NCBI RefSeq assembly: GCF_004123675.1
Contig: NZ_CP035418.1
Span: forward strand, 1 to 64,000
DNA: 64,000 nucleotides
From: Leisingera sp. NJS204
Lineage (GTDB): Bacteria; Pseudomonadota; Alphaproteobacteria; Rhodobacterales; Rhodobacteraceae
Direction of reading: 5' to 3'
The position numbers and the translations under genes were made by a program. Below the pieces are notes generated by a model, which worked only from the letters and a program-made list of their open reading frames with translations, searched no databases and was not told the origin of the DNA. Every line of letters begins with the position of its first letter. Position 1 is the first letter of the stretch. This document shows, in pieces, positions 7,746 through 15,996 of this stretch.

Positions 7746-9440
7746 ATGTCTGAGAGGAATTCCAACAACAGCCACCTGGTGGCAAAGTCCGGTTTCTTTA
7801 CCGGTCTGCATCCGGGGATGGGCATCGCCGCCAAGGCGATGATTGCCGCCTTTGTGATTTTCACCGTCCTGAATGTCGAATTTGCAGGCGGATTATACAA
7901 ATCCATCCGCGGCTGGATCGAAGGCGGCCTCAGCTGGTATTATATCTCGGTTCTGGCCGGGATCATGTTTTTCTGCTTCTTCCTGATGTTCTCGAAGTTT
8001 GGCAGCCTGCGGCTGGGGGACGATGACTCGCGCCCTGAATTCAGCAGCTTCAGCTGGTTTGCGATGCTGTTCTCGGCCGGGATCGGCATTGGCATCCTGT
8101 TCTTTGGCGTGGCGGAGCCGATCTTTTACTTCGATAACTCGGCGGTCTGGGGCTATCCTAACAACCCGCATGCCGAGCTTCAGGGCCATTCGGAAATGAA
8201 CATGCAGCGCGCCGTTGATGCGATGCGGGTGACTTATTTCCACTGGGGTTTCCACGGCTGGGCCTTATACGTGATCGTCGGCCTGTGCCTGGCTTATTTC
8301 GGCTTTCGCAAGAAGCTGCCGCTGACCATGCGCTCGGCGCTGTATCCGCTGATCGGTGAGCGGATCTACGGTCCCTGGGGCCACTGTGTGGACCTGCTGG
8401 CGGTGTTCGGTTCGGTGTTCGGGATTGCGACATCGCTGGGTCTGGGCACCAGCCAGATGGCCACCGGCCTTAATGTGCTGTTCGGGCTGGAGCCGACTAT
8501 GACGCTTAAGATTGTGCTGATTGTGATCGTGACAATCATTGCAACCGTGTCGACCGTTTCCGGCGTGGGCAAGGGCATCCGGCTGATTTCCGAATGGAAT
8601 ATCTGGCTGTCTATGTTCCTGCTTGCGGCCTTTGTGGTGATCGGGCCGGTCAAATGGCTGCTGGGGTTCTATGTGACGACGCTGGGCGATTACATCTGGA
8701 ACTTCATCCCGATGGGGTTCTGGACAGCCAGTTCCGAGGAAAACATCGCCTGGCAAGGCGGCTGGACTATCTTTTACTGGGGCTGGTGGATTGCCTGGGC
8801 GCCGATGGTGGGCATGTTCATTGCCCGCATCTCGCGCGGGCGCACTATCCGCGAGTTCATGGTGGGCGTGCTGTTCGTGCCGACCGCGATTGCTTTCTTC
8901 TGGCTGTGCATGTTCGGCGGCAACGCCATCTGGCAGGAGCTGAACATGGCCGGCGGTCCGGGTGCCGATGGCGGCGCAGGCGTTATTGCCACCGTGCAGG
9001 CCTGGGATCTGCCGTCGGCGCTGTACGGCACCATCGGCAATCTGGGCGCCACTTCCTGGCTGGGGGATCTGAGCTGGACCGCCTGGCCGCTGTCGGCGCT
9101 GGCGACGCTGCTGTTGTTCTCGTGGTTTGTGACCTCAGCGGATTCCGGCACGCTGGTGATCACCACCATGCTGTCGATGGGCGACGACAACCCGCCCAAG
9201 AAGTTCCGGATTATCTGGGGCGCGGGCATTGGCGCCACTGCGATTGTGCTGCTGTGGGCCGGGGGGCTTGGCGCCCTGCAGACCGCGTCGATTGCTGCGG
9301 CCTTCCCGATTTCGTTCGTGATCATCGCGATGACACTGGGGCTTTACAAGTCACTGAAAACTGATCCGTCTGCGTCGCCGATCAGTGAAGCCGGCGCTGC
9401 GCCGGATGGCACCCGTATTGTGCAGGACCTGCGCGCCTGA
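7746..9440 (+). CDS. BCCT family transporter (carnitine/betaine/choline type)
   Basis: A 564-residue inner-membrane secondary transporter of the betaine/carnitine/choline family with about twelve hydrophobic segments. The conserved core is plain: AMLFSAGIGIGILFFGVAEP near residues 105-124, and the tryptophan-rich FYWGWWIAWAPMVGMFIARI followed by SRGRT near residues 340-365. The family includes sodium-coupled uptake systems such as BetP and exchangers such as CaiT. Which coupling is used here is not settled by reading. ATG at 7746 follows an AGGGAGGACAAG ribosome site; the frame extends upstream to 7644 without family similarity. Adjacent to the carnitine enzymes, it most likely imports L-carnitine or a related quaternary amine. 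Confidence 0.93.
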   Translation: MSERNSNNSHLVAKSGFFTGLHPGMGIAAKAMIAAFVIFTVLNVEFAGGLYKSIRGWIEGGLSWYYISVLAGIMFFCFFLMFSKFGSLRLGDDDSRPEFSSFSWFAMLFSAGIGIGILFFGVAEPIFYFDNSAVWGYPNNPHAELQGHSEMNMQRAVDAMRVTYFHWGFHGWALYVIVGLCLAYFGFRKKLPLTMRSALYPLIGERIYGPWGHCVDLLAVFGSVFGIATSLGLGTSQMATGLNVLFGLEPTMTLKIVLIVIVTIIATVSTVSGVGKGIRLISEWNIWLSMFLLAAFVVIGPVKWLLGFYVTTLGDYIWNFIPMGFWTASSEENIAWQGGWTIFYWGWWIAWAPMVGMFIARISRGRTIREFMVGVLFVPTAIAFFWLCMFGGNAIWQELNMAGGPGADGGAGVIATVQAWDLPSALYGTIGNLGATSWLGDLSWTAWPLSALATLLLFSWFVTSADSGTLVITTMLSMGDDNPPKKFRIIWGAGIGATAIVLLWAGGLGALQTASIAAAFPISFVIIAMTLGLYKSLKTDPSASPISEAGAAPDGTRIVQDLRA

Positions 9441-9467
9441 GGCGGACCCCGCCGGTGATACGAAAAT

Positions 9468-9519
9468 GCGCCGGGCCTGTAGAAAGGCCCGGCGCAAAAA
9501 ATTGTCAGCTGACAATTTT
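9468..9519. terminator. Bidirectional terminator between BCCT and ridA-like genes
   Basis: An 11-bp GC stem, GCGCCGGGCCT (9468-9478) with AGGCCCGGCGC (9485-9495), is flanked by AAAA on one side and AAAAAA on the other. It is followed at once by a perfect 22-bp AT-rich palindrome centred on GTCAGCTGAC (9498-9519) that ends in TTTT. The two genes converge here, so the structures can stop transcription from both sides. Confidence 0.75.
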
Positions 9520-9521
9520 GA

Positions 9522-9866
9522 TCAGTCGCAGGCAGCGGTGACGATGATCTCAACCTTCAGGATCTCGCGCGCCAATTTGGCCTCGCCGCAGGCACGCGCC
9601 GGGGCGTGGCCCTCGGGAACCCAGGCGTTCCAAACCTCGTTCAGCTCGGCGAAGTAGGACATGTCCGACAGCCAGATCACGGTCTGCAGCAGGCGGGTCT
9701 TGTCGCTGCCGGCCTCGGCCAGCAGGGCGTCGACCTTGGCCAGGATTTCACGGGTCTGCTCGGCTGCGGTGTCTGCTTCGGACACTTGGCCGCTGAAATA
9801 GGCAACACCGTTGTGCTTGACGATTTTGCTGGAGCGGGCGGTGGTGCCGGAACGGGTGATGGTCAT
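9522..9866 (-). CDS. RidA family (YjgF/YER057c/UK114) enamine/imine deaminase-like protein
   Basis: A 114-residue small trimer-forming protein of the RidA superfamily. Family members hydrolyse reactive enamine/imine intermediates or act in catabolic modules. Typical segments are VKHNGVAYFSGQVSE near residues 15-29 and a C-terminal VEIIVTAACD. Start 9866 is chosen because AAAGG lies 9-13 bases upstream; another in-frame ATG at 9887 would add seven residues but lacks a ribosome site. It is the last gene of the minus-strand operon that starts with the glutamate-synthase-like protein, 119 bp after the aldehyde dehydrogenase. RidA subfamily and substrate are not determined. Confidence 0.88.
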   Translation of the reverse strand: MTITRSGTTARSSKIVKHNGVAYFSGQVSEADTAAEQTREILAKVDALLAEAGSDKTRLLQTVIWLSDMSYFAELNEVWNAWVPEGHAPARACGEAKLAREILKVEIIVTAACD

Positions 9867-9985
9867 GCTGTACGCCTTTTCTGTCATGAGATGCTGCGGA
9901 CATACCGGTTGGAGCTGCTGGCGGAAAGGCCGCAGATGCAAAAGACATGCCGGGCCGGGGTTTGCGGCATCCCGGCCCGCTGGTA

Positions 9986-11371
9986 TCACAGCTTGATCAC
10001 CGCCATCTTGTCCTGGGTCATGTCATGCATGGTGTAACCGATGCCGCCGGTGTTGTAGCCGGACTGGCGGCGGCCGGCAAAGGGCATCCAGTCAACGCGG
10101 AAAGCGGTGTGGTCATTGACCATGACGGCGGTGGCGTCCAGCTGGCGCACGGCCTGCATTGCGGTGTCCAGGTTTTTGGTAAAGACCGCCGCCTGAAACG
10201 CGACCGGCAGGCTGTTGGCAACCTCAATCGCTTGCGGGATGCTGGCGGAGCTGTAAACGCAGATCACCGGGCCGAAGATTTCCTGTTGCGAGACGCGGGC
10301 GTCCGCCGGCGGGTCCAGCAGCACGGTGGGAGCATAGGTGGTCTCGCCCAGGCGCTTGCCGCCGGTCAGGACCTTGGCGCCGCCGTCGACAGCTTCCTGC
10401 ACCCATTCCTCGACCCGGTCAACCTCGGCAGGGCGGATCAGCGGGCCGCAATCGACGCTCGGGTCGGTGGCGTCGCCGACCGTCAGCGCTTGTGCCGCCT
10501 CTGCCAGTTTCTGCGCGATCTCTTCGGCCTTGGCGGCGGGCGCGAACACCCGCTGGACCGAGACGCAGACCTGGCCGGAGTGATAGAAACCGCCCTTGGC
10601 CAGTGCCGGGATCATCGCGTCAATGTCCGCGTCCCCGGCCACGATCACCGGGGCGGCGCCGCCGTGTTCCAGCGCGCAGCGGGTGCCGGGGGCCAGTTTG
10701 GAACGCAGCATCCAACCCACACGGGCAGAGCCGATGAAGGAGAAGAAGCCGGCGCGGGCGTCGGTGATCATCTTCTCGGCTATGTCGTTGCTGCAGACCA
10801 CTGAACGGCACCAGTCCTGCGGCAGCCCGGCCTCATGCAGCATGGCAACAAAGGTCTGGCACGACAGCGGCGTGTCCTGCGCCGGTTTCACAATCACCGG
10901 GCAGCCGGTGGCCACGGCGGGGGCGACCTGATGCACGATCAGGTTCAGCGGGTGGTTAAAGGCGCTGGCAGCCACCACCACGCCGATCGGCTCGCGCTGG
11001 GTAAAGGCGATGCGGCCTGCGCCTGCCGCGGTCAGGTCCATCGGGATTTCCCGCCCTGTCATCTGGCCGGTCTCATGCACGCACAGTTCCACCCCGTCGA
11101 TGGCGCGTTTGACCTCGACGCGTGCGTCCACCAGCGGCTTGCCGCCTTCGCTGGCGATCAAAAGGGCCAGCTCGTCAAACCGCGCCTCCATCAATCGGGC
11201 GGTTTTCCGCAGGATTTCAATGCGCTGATAGGCGGGCAGCCAGCCATCCCGCTGGCGGAACAACCCATGCGCGGTGTCCAGCATCGCATCTATCTGCGCC
11301 CAATCACTGGTCTCGACCGTGCCGATGCGTTCCAGGCTGTAGGGGTTCACGACTTCGACGGTTTTGGTCAT
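9986..11371 (-). CDS. NAD(P)-dependent aldehyde dehydrogenase family protein
   Basis: A 461-residue aldehyde dehydrogenase. Visible family elements are the cofactor-binding FSFIGSARVGWMLRSKLAP, the general-base glutamate in ALEHGGAAPVIV and the catalytic cysteine in FYHSGQVCVSVQRVF. The latter pattern resembles the phosphonoacetaldehyde/lactaldehyde/succinate-semialdehyde side of the superfamily rather than betaine aldehyde dehydrogenase. ATG at 11371 overlaps the upstream TPP-enzyme stop as ATGA and is preceded by AAAGGTG; a GTG nine bases further upstream is also in frame. The tight overlap means the aldehyde substrate probably comes from the TPP-enzyme reaction. The true substrate is unknown. 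Confidence 0.9.
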   Translation of the reverse strand: MTKTVEVVNPYSLERIGTVETSDWAQIDAMLDTAHGLFRQRDGWLPAYQRIEILRKTARLMEARFDELALLIASEGGKPLVDARVEVKRAIDGVELCVHETGQMTGREIPMDLTAAGAGRIAFTQREPIGVVVAASAFNHPLNLIVHQVAPAVATGCPVIVKPAQDTPLSCQTFVAMLHEAGLPQDWCRSVVCSNDIAEKMITDARAGFFSFIGSARVGWMLRSKLAPGTRCALEHGGAAPVIVAGDADIDAMIPALAKGGFYHSGQVCVSVQRVFAPAAKAEEIAQKLAEAAQALTVGDATDPSVDCGPLIRPAEVDRVEEWVQEAVDGGAKVLTGGKRLGETTYAPTVLLDPPADARVSQQEIFGPVICVYSSASIPQAIEVANSLPVAFQAAVFTKNLDTAMQAVRQLDATAVMVNDHTAFRVDWMPFAGRRQSGYNTGGIGYTMHDMTQDKMAVIKL

Positions 11372-13041
11372 ATCAGGCACACCTTTGCGGCCAGCTCATC
11401 AATCAGCACGCGCTGGTTTTCGCTGTAATCAACCGGCACGTCGATCAGATGCACGCCGCCTGCGGTAAAGGCTTTCTCAAACGTGGGCACCAGATCTTCG
11501 GTGCGCGCGATCCGGTGGCCGGTAGCGCCGTAACTGTTTGCATACTGGACAAAATCCGGGTTGTTGAATTCCAGCCCCCAGTCATCAAATCCCGCGTGCG
11601 CCTGTTTCCAGCGGATCATGCCGTATGAGCTGTCGTTCAGCACTGTCACCACGAGGTTGAGGCCTAGGCGGACAGCGGTTTCCAGCTCCTGACTGTTCAT
11701 CATAAAGCCGCCGTCGCCGCAGATCGCCATCACCCGGCGGTCCGGGTTCAGCTGCGCGGCCATCATTGCCGAGGGCAGGCCCGCCCCCATGGTCGCCAGC
11801 GCGTTGTCCAAAAGCACGGTATTGGGCTGATAAGCCTTGTAGTTGCGGGCGTACCAGATCTTGTAGATGCCATTGTCGAGCGCAATGATATCGCAGTCAC
11901 CCATCACCTTGCGGGTGTCCGCGACCAGCCGCTGCGGGATGATGGGAAAGCGCGGGTCATCGGCGCCTTCGGCGATATGCTGGTCGGTCTCTTTCTTGAT
12001 GCGCTGGAAATAGCCGCGGTCAAACTCCAGCGGCCCGCCCAGTATTTCCCCCAGCCGGTTGATGGATTGTTCCAGATCGCCAACCACCTCCACCTGCGGG
12101 AAATAGACCTGATCGACCTGCGCCGCCTTATAGTTCACATGGATCACCTTGGTGCCGCCGTGCTCCATGAAGAAGGGCGGTTTTTCGACCACATCGTGGC
12201 CGACGTTGATGATCAGATCGGCACGGTCGATGGCGCAGTGCAGATAATCGCCGTCCGACAGCGCCGCTGTGCCCAGGAACAGGTCCGAGCGTTCGTCGAT
12301 CACCCCCTTGCCCATCTGGGTGTTGAAGAAGGGGATCCGGGTCAGATCCGCAAAATCACACAGGGCTGAACGCGCCTTGCGCCGGTTGGCGCCGGCCCCC
12401 AGCAGCAGCAGCGGCATCTTGGCATTGCGGATCATCTCTGCCGCCTCGTTCAGCACCGCGTCGCCGGCCACCGCGTAATGGCGGGGATGCGGCTGCAGGA
12501 CCGTGGTATCGGTGTCTTCGGCGGCGATATCCTCGGGCAGTTCCAGCAGCACGGCACCGGGGCGTTCCTCCTGCGCGGTGCGGAAGGCCTCGCGGATCAG
12601 CGCCGGGATGGTGTTGCCGTGCACGATCTGCTTGGACATCTTGCAAATCGGATCGAACAGGCTGACCACGTCAATGATCTGGAACTGGCCCTGTTTCGAT
12701 TTCTTGATCGGCTTCTGGCCGGTGATCATGATCAGCGGCATGCCGCCCAGATGGGCATAAGCGGCAGGGGTGGCCAGGTTGGTGGCGCCAGGGCCAAGCG
12801 TCGCCATGCAGACACCCGCCTTGCCGGTGAGACGGCCATAGGTTGCGGCCATGAAGGCGGCGCCCTGTTCATGCCGGGTCAGCACCAGTTCGATCGATGA
12901 GGGACGCAGGGATTCCAGCAGGTCAAGGTTTTCTTCTCCCGGAACGGCAAAGACATACTCGACACCTTCAGCCTCCAGCGCGGCGACAAGAAGGTCCGAG
13001 GCTTTGACCGGCCCATCGGGTACAGAATGAGAGTCAGGCAT
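11368..13041 (-). CDS. Thiamine-diphosphate enzyme, acetolactate synthase large-subunit-like
   Basis: A 557-residue TPP enzyme with the three canonical domains. The Pyr domain shows YVFAVPGEENLDLLESL and HEQGAAFMAATYGRLTGKAGV, the latter including the activating glutamate. The PP domain shows the cofactor motif GDGGFMMNSQELETAVRLGL and then LNDSSYGM. No small regulatory subunit gene is adjacent, as in catabolic AlsS-like enzymes rather than biosynthetic IlvB. It lies between the FMN glutamate-synthase-like gene and the aldehyde dehydrogenase, with an ATGA overlap to the latter. It could decarboxylate or ligate 2-oxo acids; the annotation acetolactate synthase is a family call only. Confidence 0.88.
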   Translation of the reverse strand: MPDSHSVPDGPVKASDLLVAALEAEGVEYVFAVPGEENLDLLESLRPSSIELVLTRHEQGAAFMAATYGRLTGKAGVCMATLGPGATNLATPAAYAHLGGMPLIMITGQKPIKKSKQGQFQIIDVVSLFDPICKMSKQIVHGNTIPALIREAFRTAQEERPGAVLLELPEDIAAEDTDTTVLQPHPRHYAVAGDAVLNEAAEMIRNAKMPLLLLGAGANRRKARSALCDFADLTRIPFFNTQMGKGVIDERSDLFLGTAALSDGDYLHCAIDRADLIINVGHDVVEKPPFFMEHGGTKVIHVNYKAAQVDQVYFPQVEVVGDLEQSINRLGEILGGPLEFDRGYFQRIKKETDQHIAEGADDPRFPIIPQRLVADTRKVMGDCDIIALDNGIYKIWYARNYKAYQPNTVLLDNALATMGAGLPSAMMAAQLNPDRRVMAICGDGGFMMNSQELETAVRLGLNLVVTVLNDSSYGMIRWKQAHAGFDDWGLEFNNPDFVQYANSYGATGHRIARTEDLVPTFEKAFTAGGVHLIDVPVDYSENQRVLIDELAAKVCLI

Positions 13042-13084
13042 GAGGGCTCCTGTTCGTTGAATGTGGTGTTGACGGCGGATGAGG

Positions 13085-14593
13085 TTATTCCGCTGCGTGT
13101 TTCTGTTCCGGCACCGGAAACAGCTCCTCCATCGAGACAGAGCGGCCGTTATCCATCACAATCCTGGCGTGATAGCGTTTCAGCAGCCGCGGTTCGGCAA
13201 CGCCGCAGCTGTGGGCGAGAATGCCGACCTCCTTAACCATGTTTTTGGCGTAATAGGCGACGCGTTCGGATTTGCTGGCAGGATCCAGGCCGAATTGCAG
13301 TTTGGGGTCATGGGTGGTGATGCCGGTGGGGCAGGTGTTCTTGTTGCACTGCAGCGCCTGGATGCAGCCAAGCGCAAACATGAAACCGCGCGCCGAGTTC
13401 ACAAAATCCGCTCCGGCGCAGAACGCCCAGGCAACCTCGGACGGGTTGATCAGCTTGCCGCTGGCGCAGACCTTGATGCGGCCGCGCAACCCGTAGCGGG
13501 TCAGGATGTCCACCGTCAGCGGCAGGCTTTCGCGCAGGGGCATGCCCATATTGTCGATCAGGCTCATCGGGGCGGCGCCGGTGCCGCCATCGGCGCTGTC
13601 GATGGTGATGAAGTCCGGCGCGCTTTCAACACCGCGCGACAGGATTTCCTGGCACAGCCCTTCGACAAACCCATAGGCGCCGACCACCGCCTTGAAGCCC
13701 ACCGGCTTGCCGGTCACGTCGCGGACATAGGCGATCATGTCCAGCAGATCGCCGACGCAGTCGACCTCGGGATGGCGGTTGGGGCTGATGGCGTCCTCGC
13801 CCGGGGTAAGGCCGCGGATGGCGGCGATTTCCTCGGTCACCTTGGCGCCGGGCAGGATGCCGCCCTTGCCCGGTTTGGCGCCCTGGCTGAGCTTGAGTTC
13901 GAACATACGCACGCAGTCATGCGCCGCGACCGCGCGCAGCTTATCCTCGTCAAAGCCGCCCCCGGGCTTGCGCACGCCGAACTTGCCGGTGCCGATCTGG
14001 AACACGATGTCGGCGCCGCCCTCCAGGTGATAGGGCGACAATCCGCCCTCGCCGGTGTTGAGCCAGATCCCGGCCTTTTTGGCGCCATGCGACAGCGCCC
14101 GCACGGCGGGAACGGAAATGGCGCCAAAGCTCATGCCGGAAATGTTGAAGATCGATGCGGTGGTATACGGCGTGCGGGCATAGGGCCCGATAGTGACAGC
14201 CGCTGGATCCCTGGCGTCCTGCTCCAGCGCCGGGAAGGGGCAGTTGGCGAAATAGACCGTGCCCGCCGGGCGCAGATCGCGGGTGGAGCCGAAGGCGACG
14301 GTGGAATCCACATTCTTGGCTGCGCGGTACGCCCAGGAGCGTTCGGCCCGGTTGAATGGCATCTCCTCGCGGTCCAGGGCAAAGAAATACTGCCGGAAAA
14401 ACTCCCCCATATGTTCGAAGAAATAACGGAAACGGGCCACCACCGGGTAATTGCGGCGCAAAGTGCTGTCGGTCTGGGTCTTGTCGCGGATGTAGATCAC
14501 CACCAGCCACAAAACGCCGGCGCCGAAGGCAAAGATAAACGCATAAGACAGGAATTCGAGCAGCGCCAGTACGGTGCTGGATATCTGGGACAT
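13085..14593 (-). CDS. FMN-binding glutamate synthase-like protein, membrane-anchored
   Basis: A 502-residue protein with one N-terminal membrane helix (about residues 10-32) followed by the FMN/synthase domain of glutamate synthase. Key stretches are YHLEGGADIVFQIGTGKFGVR without the extra frame shifts of its overlapping frames, DFITIDSADGGTGAAP, and the cysteine cluster CIQALQCNKNTCPTGITTHDP, which resembles the 3Fe-4S ligand region of GltB. It lacks the glutaminase and GltB C-terminal domains, so it cannot be a complete glutamate synthase. Such stand-alone proteins are common and mostly uncharacterised. AAGGAG lies upstream of the ATG. It is first in a four-gene operon with the TPP enzyme, aldehyde dehydrogenase and RidA. 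Confidence 0.87.
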   Translation of the reverse strand: MSQISSTVLALLEFLSYAFIFAFGAGVLWLVVIYIRDKTQTDSTLRRNYPVVARFRYFFEHMGEFFRQYFFALDREEMPFNRAERSWAYRAAKNVDSTVAFGSTRDLRPAGTVYFANCPFPALEQDARDPAAVTIGPYARTPYTTASIFNISGMSFGAISVPAVRALSHGAKKAGIWLNTGEGGLSPYHLEGGADIVFQIGTGKFGVRKPGGGFDEDKLRAVAAHDCVRMFELKLSQGAKPGKGGILPGAKVTEEIAAIRGLTPGEDAISPNRHPEVDCVGDLLDMIAYVRDVTGKPVGFKAVVGAYGFVEGLCQEILSRGVESAPDFITIDSADGGTGAAPMSLIDNMGMPLRESLPLTVDILTRYGLRGRIKVCASGKLINPSEVAWAFCAGADFVNSARGFMFALGCIQALQCNKNTCPTGITTHDPKLQFGLDPASKSERVAYYAKNMVKEVGILAHSCGVAEPRLLKRYHARIVMDNGRSVSMEELFPVPEQKHAAE

Positions 14594-14973
14594 GTTTTCC
14601 GTCGCTCCTTCAGGGGCTTGGCGGTGCGGTTGGATCCGCGTGCCTGGCTTTTGTCGTTATAGAATGCGTCCTTGTACCGGGCATTGCATTCACGGGGTGA
14701 TCACTTCCTTTGGAGCCGCAGAGACGGGCAGATTGCTGTCGCAAAGGAGAACGCGCGCTATTGCGCAAAGGTTCCGCACGAAACGGCCAATACCCGGATA
14801 GTGCGGCAATGGGGGGAACCTTGTCCAGCCTGCGGGCGCGGCGGCTGCTGCTGGGCCAGATCCGAGGCGCCGGATCAAGGGGATGCCGAGCTGCGCTTTG
14901 GCTCGGGCGGCTGGGCCGCGGCGGCGCCTTTTGGCGGGTGCCGCACATGTGTCTGGCCCGGCGCCTTCGGGCT
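14594..14973. other. Gene-free spacer between glutamate-synthase-like operon and lysR
   Basis: About 380 bp without a convincing gene. Short open frames occur on both strands but show no family features, no ribosome sites and strongly biased (Arg/Gly/Ala) composition. It should contain the promoter for the minus-strand operon starting at 14593; a TTCTATAACG stretch lies about 75 bp upstream of that start on the minus strand. I see no RNA gene. Confidence 0.5.
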
Positions 14974-15867
14974 TTACAGGGCCGCGCTGCAGGCGTCGCG
15001 CATATCCTGGCCAAACAGTTCCACCGCGCGCCGCTGGACCTGACTGCGCCGGACGGCAAGCGAAAAGGCGGACTGCCAGCGCAACTGCGGGTGTGCCAGC
15101 TCCCGGAACCGGCCTGCCTTGACCCGGCTTTCCGCGAAATGCACCGGCAGCGGACCCAGATATTGCCCGGTCTCGATCAGCATCGCCATCGCTTCCATAT
15201 TGGCGGCCACTGCAGTTGGATCCGGGCGGTCAAGACCGGGAGAGACAGGCCTGTCATAAGAACGCTGGCAGTGCGGATACCTGGCGATCTCCTGCGGGTT
15301 GATCAACGCATCCGGCGCTGTGAACAAAGGGTGGTCCCGGCCGCAATAAAGCCGGTGCTCTTCGCGGCACAGCGGCTCATATGACAGGTCCGTGACCTGG
15401 TTGCGAAACGGCGCAATGGCCAGATTCAGCGCGCCTGAGATCAGCTGCTGGGTCAAACCAGCAGGAGAGGCGACAACGATTTCCAGCCGCACCTCGTTCG
15501 GGCGGGCCAGAAAACGCTGCAGGGCCTGGGCCAGATTGAGGCCGGGCAGGCTGCTCACGGCATCGACCACGCCGATGCGCAGATCGCCGGTGACCGCATC
15601 GCGCAGCTCCAGCAGTTCGGCGTCGAAATCGCGGGCGCTGCGCAGGATGCTGCGGGCCTTCTGATAGGCGATGGCGCCGCGTTCCGTCAGCCGGAACCCG
15701 CCGCGGCCGCGCTCGCACACCCGGTAGCCGAGCGCGGTTTCCAGATCGCGGATGCGGATGCTGATGGCGGATTGGGTGATCCCCAACGCATATTGCGCAT
15801 CGGAGAACCCGCCGCAGTCGGTCACGGTGACAAAAGTTTCCAGCAGCGTGTTGCGCAGCAGTTTCAC
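14974..15867 (-). CDS. LysR family transcriptional regulator
   Basis: A 297-residue LysR-type regulator. The winged HTH is at residues about 5-63 (LETFVTVTDCGGFSDAQYAL, ITQSAISIRIRDLETALGYR), followed by a periplasmic-binding-like effector domain. The frame is open far upstream, but GTG at 15867 with GGGGAGGAA just before it gives a normal LysR N-terminus (VKLLRNTLLETF). It is divergent from the ureohydrolase gene with a 129-bp gap containing a LysR-like dyad, so it most likely controls that gene. The inducer could be the guanidino substrate or its product. Confidence 0.9.
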   Translation of the reverse strand: MKLLRNTLLETFVTVTDCGGFSDAQYALGITQSAISIRIRDLETALGYRVCERGRGGFRLTERGAIAYQKARSILRSARDFDAELLELRDAVTGDLRIGVVDAVSSLPGLNLAQALQRFLARPNEVRLEIVVASPAGLTQQLISGALNLAIAPFRNQVTDLSYEPLCREEHRLYCGRDHPLFTAPDALINPQEIARYPHCQRSYDRPVSPGLDRPDPTAVAANMEAMAMLIETGQYLGPLPVHFAESRVKAGRFRELAHPQLRWQSAFSLAVRRSQVQRRAVELFGQDMRDACSAAL

Positions 15868-15909
15868 GTGCCTGTTCCTCCCCGGCGGTCCTGCAGGCAT
15901 TGCATGATA

Positions 15910-15926
15910 ATCTTTCATGTGAAGAT
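15910..15926. promoter_or_regulatory. Candidate LysR box between lysR and ureohydrolase gene
   Basis: In the AT-rich divergent spacer, ATCTT (15910-15914) and AAGAT (15922-15926) form an interrupted dyad of the T-N11-A style that LysR proteins favour. An AT-rich stretch with AATATTTTTTCATA follows 12-25 bp later. Seen by eye only. Confidence 0.4.
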
Positions 15927-15996
15927 AAACAGCATAATATTTTTTCATACAGTGATCTGTGCTGAGGTGCTGCCGGACCCGCAAATGGAGACACAT

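Noticed and set aside
13079-14662. A 527-codon open frame on the plus strand
   Set aside because: Antisense to the FMN glutamate-synthase-like gene, which has strong motifs and a ribosome site.
14672-15384. Short open frames in the 14.6-15.4 kb spacer and over lysR
   Set aside because: No motif or ribosome site; they run antisense into the lysR gene.
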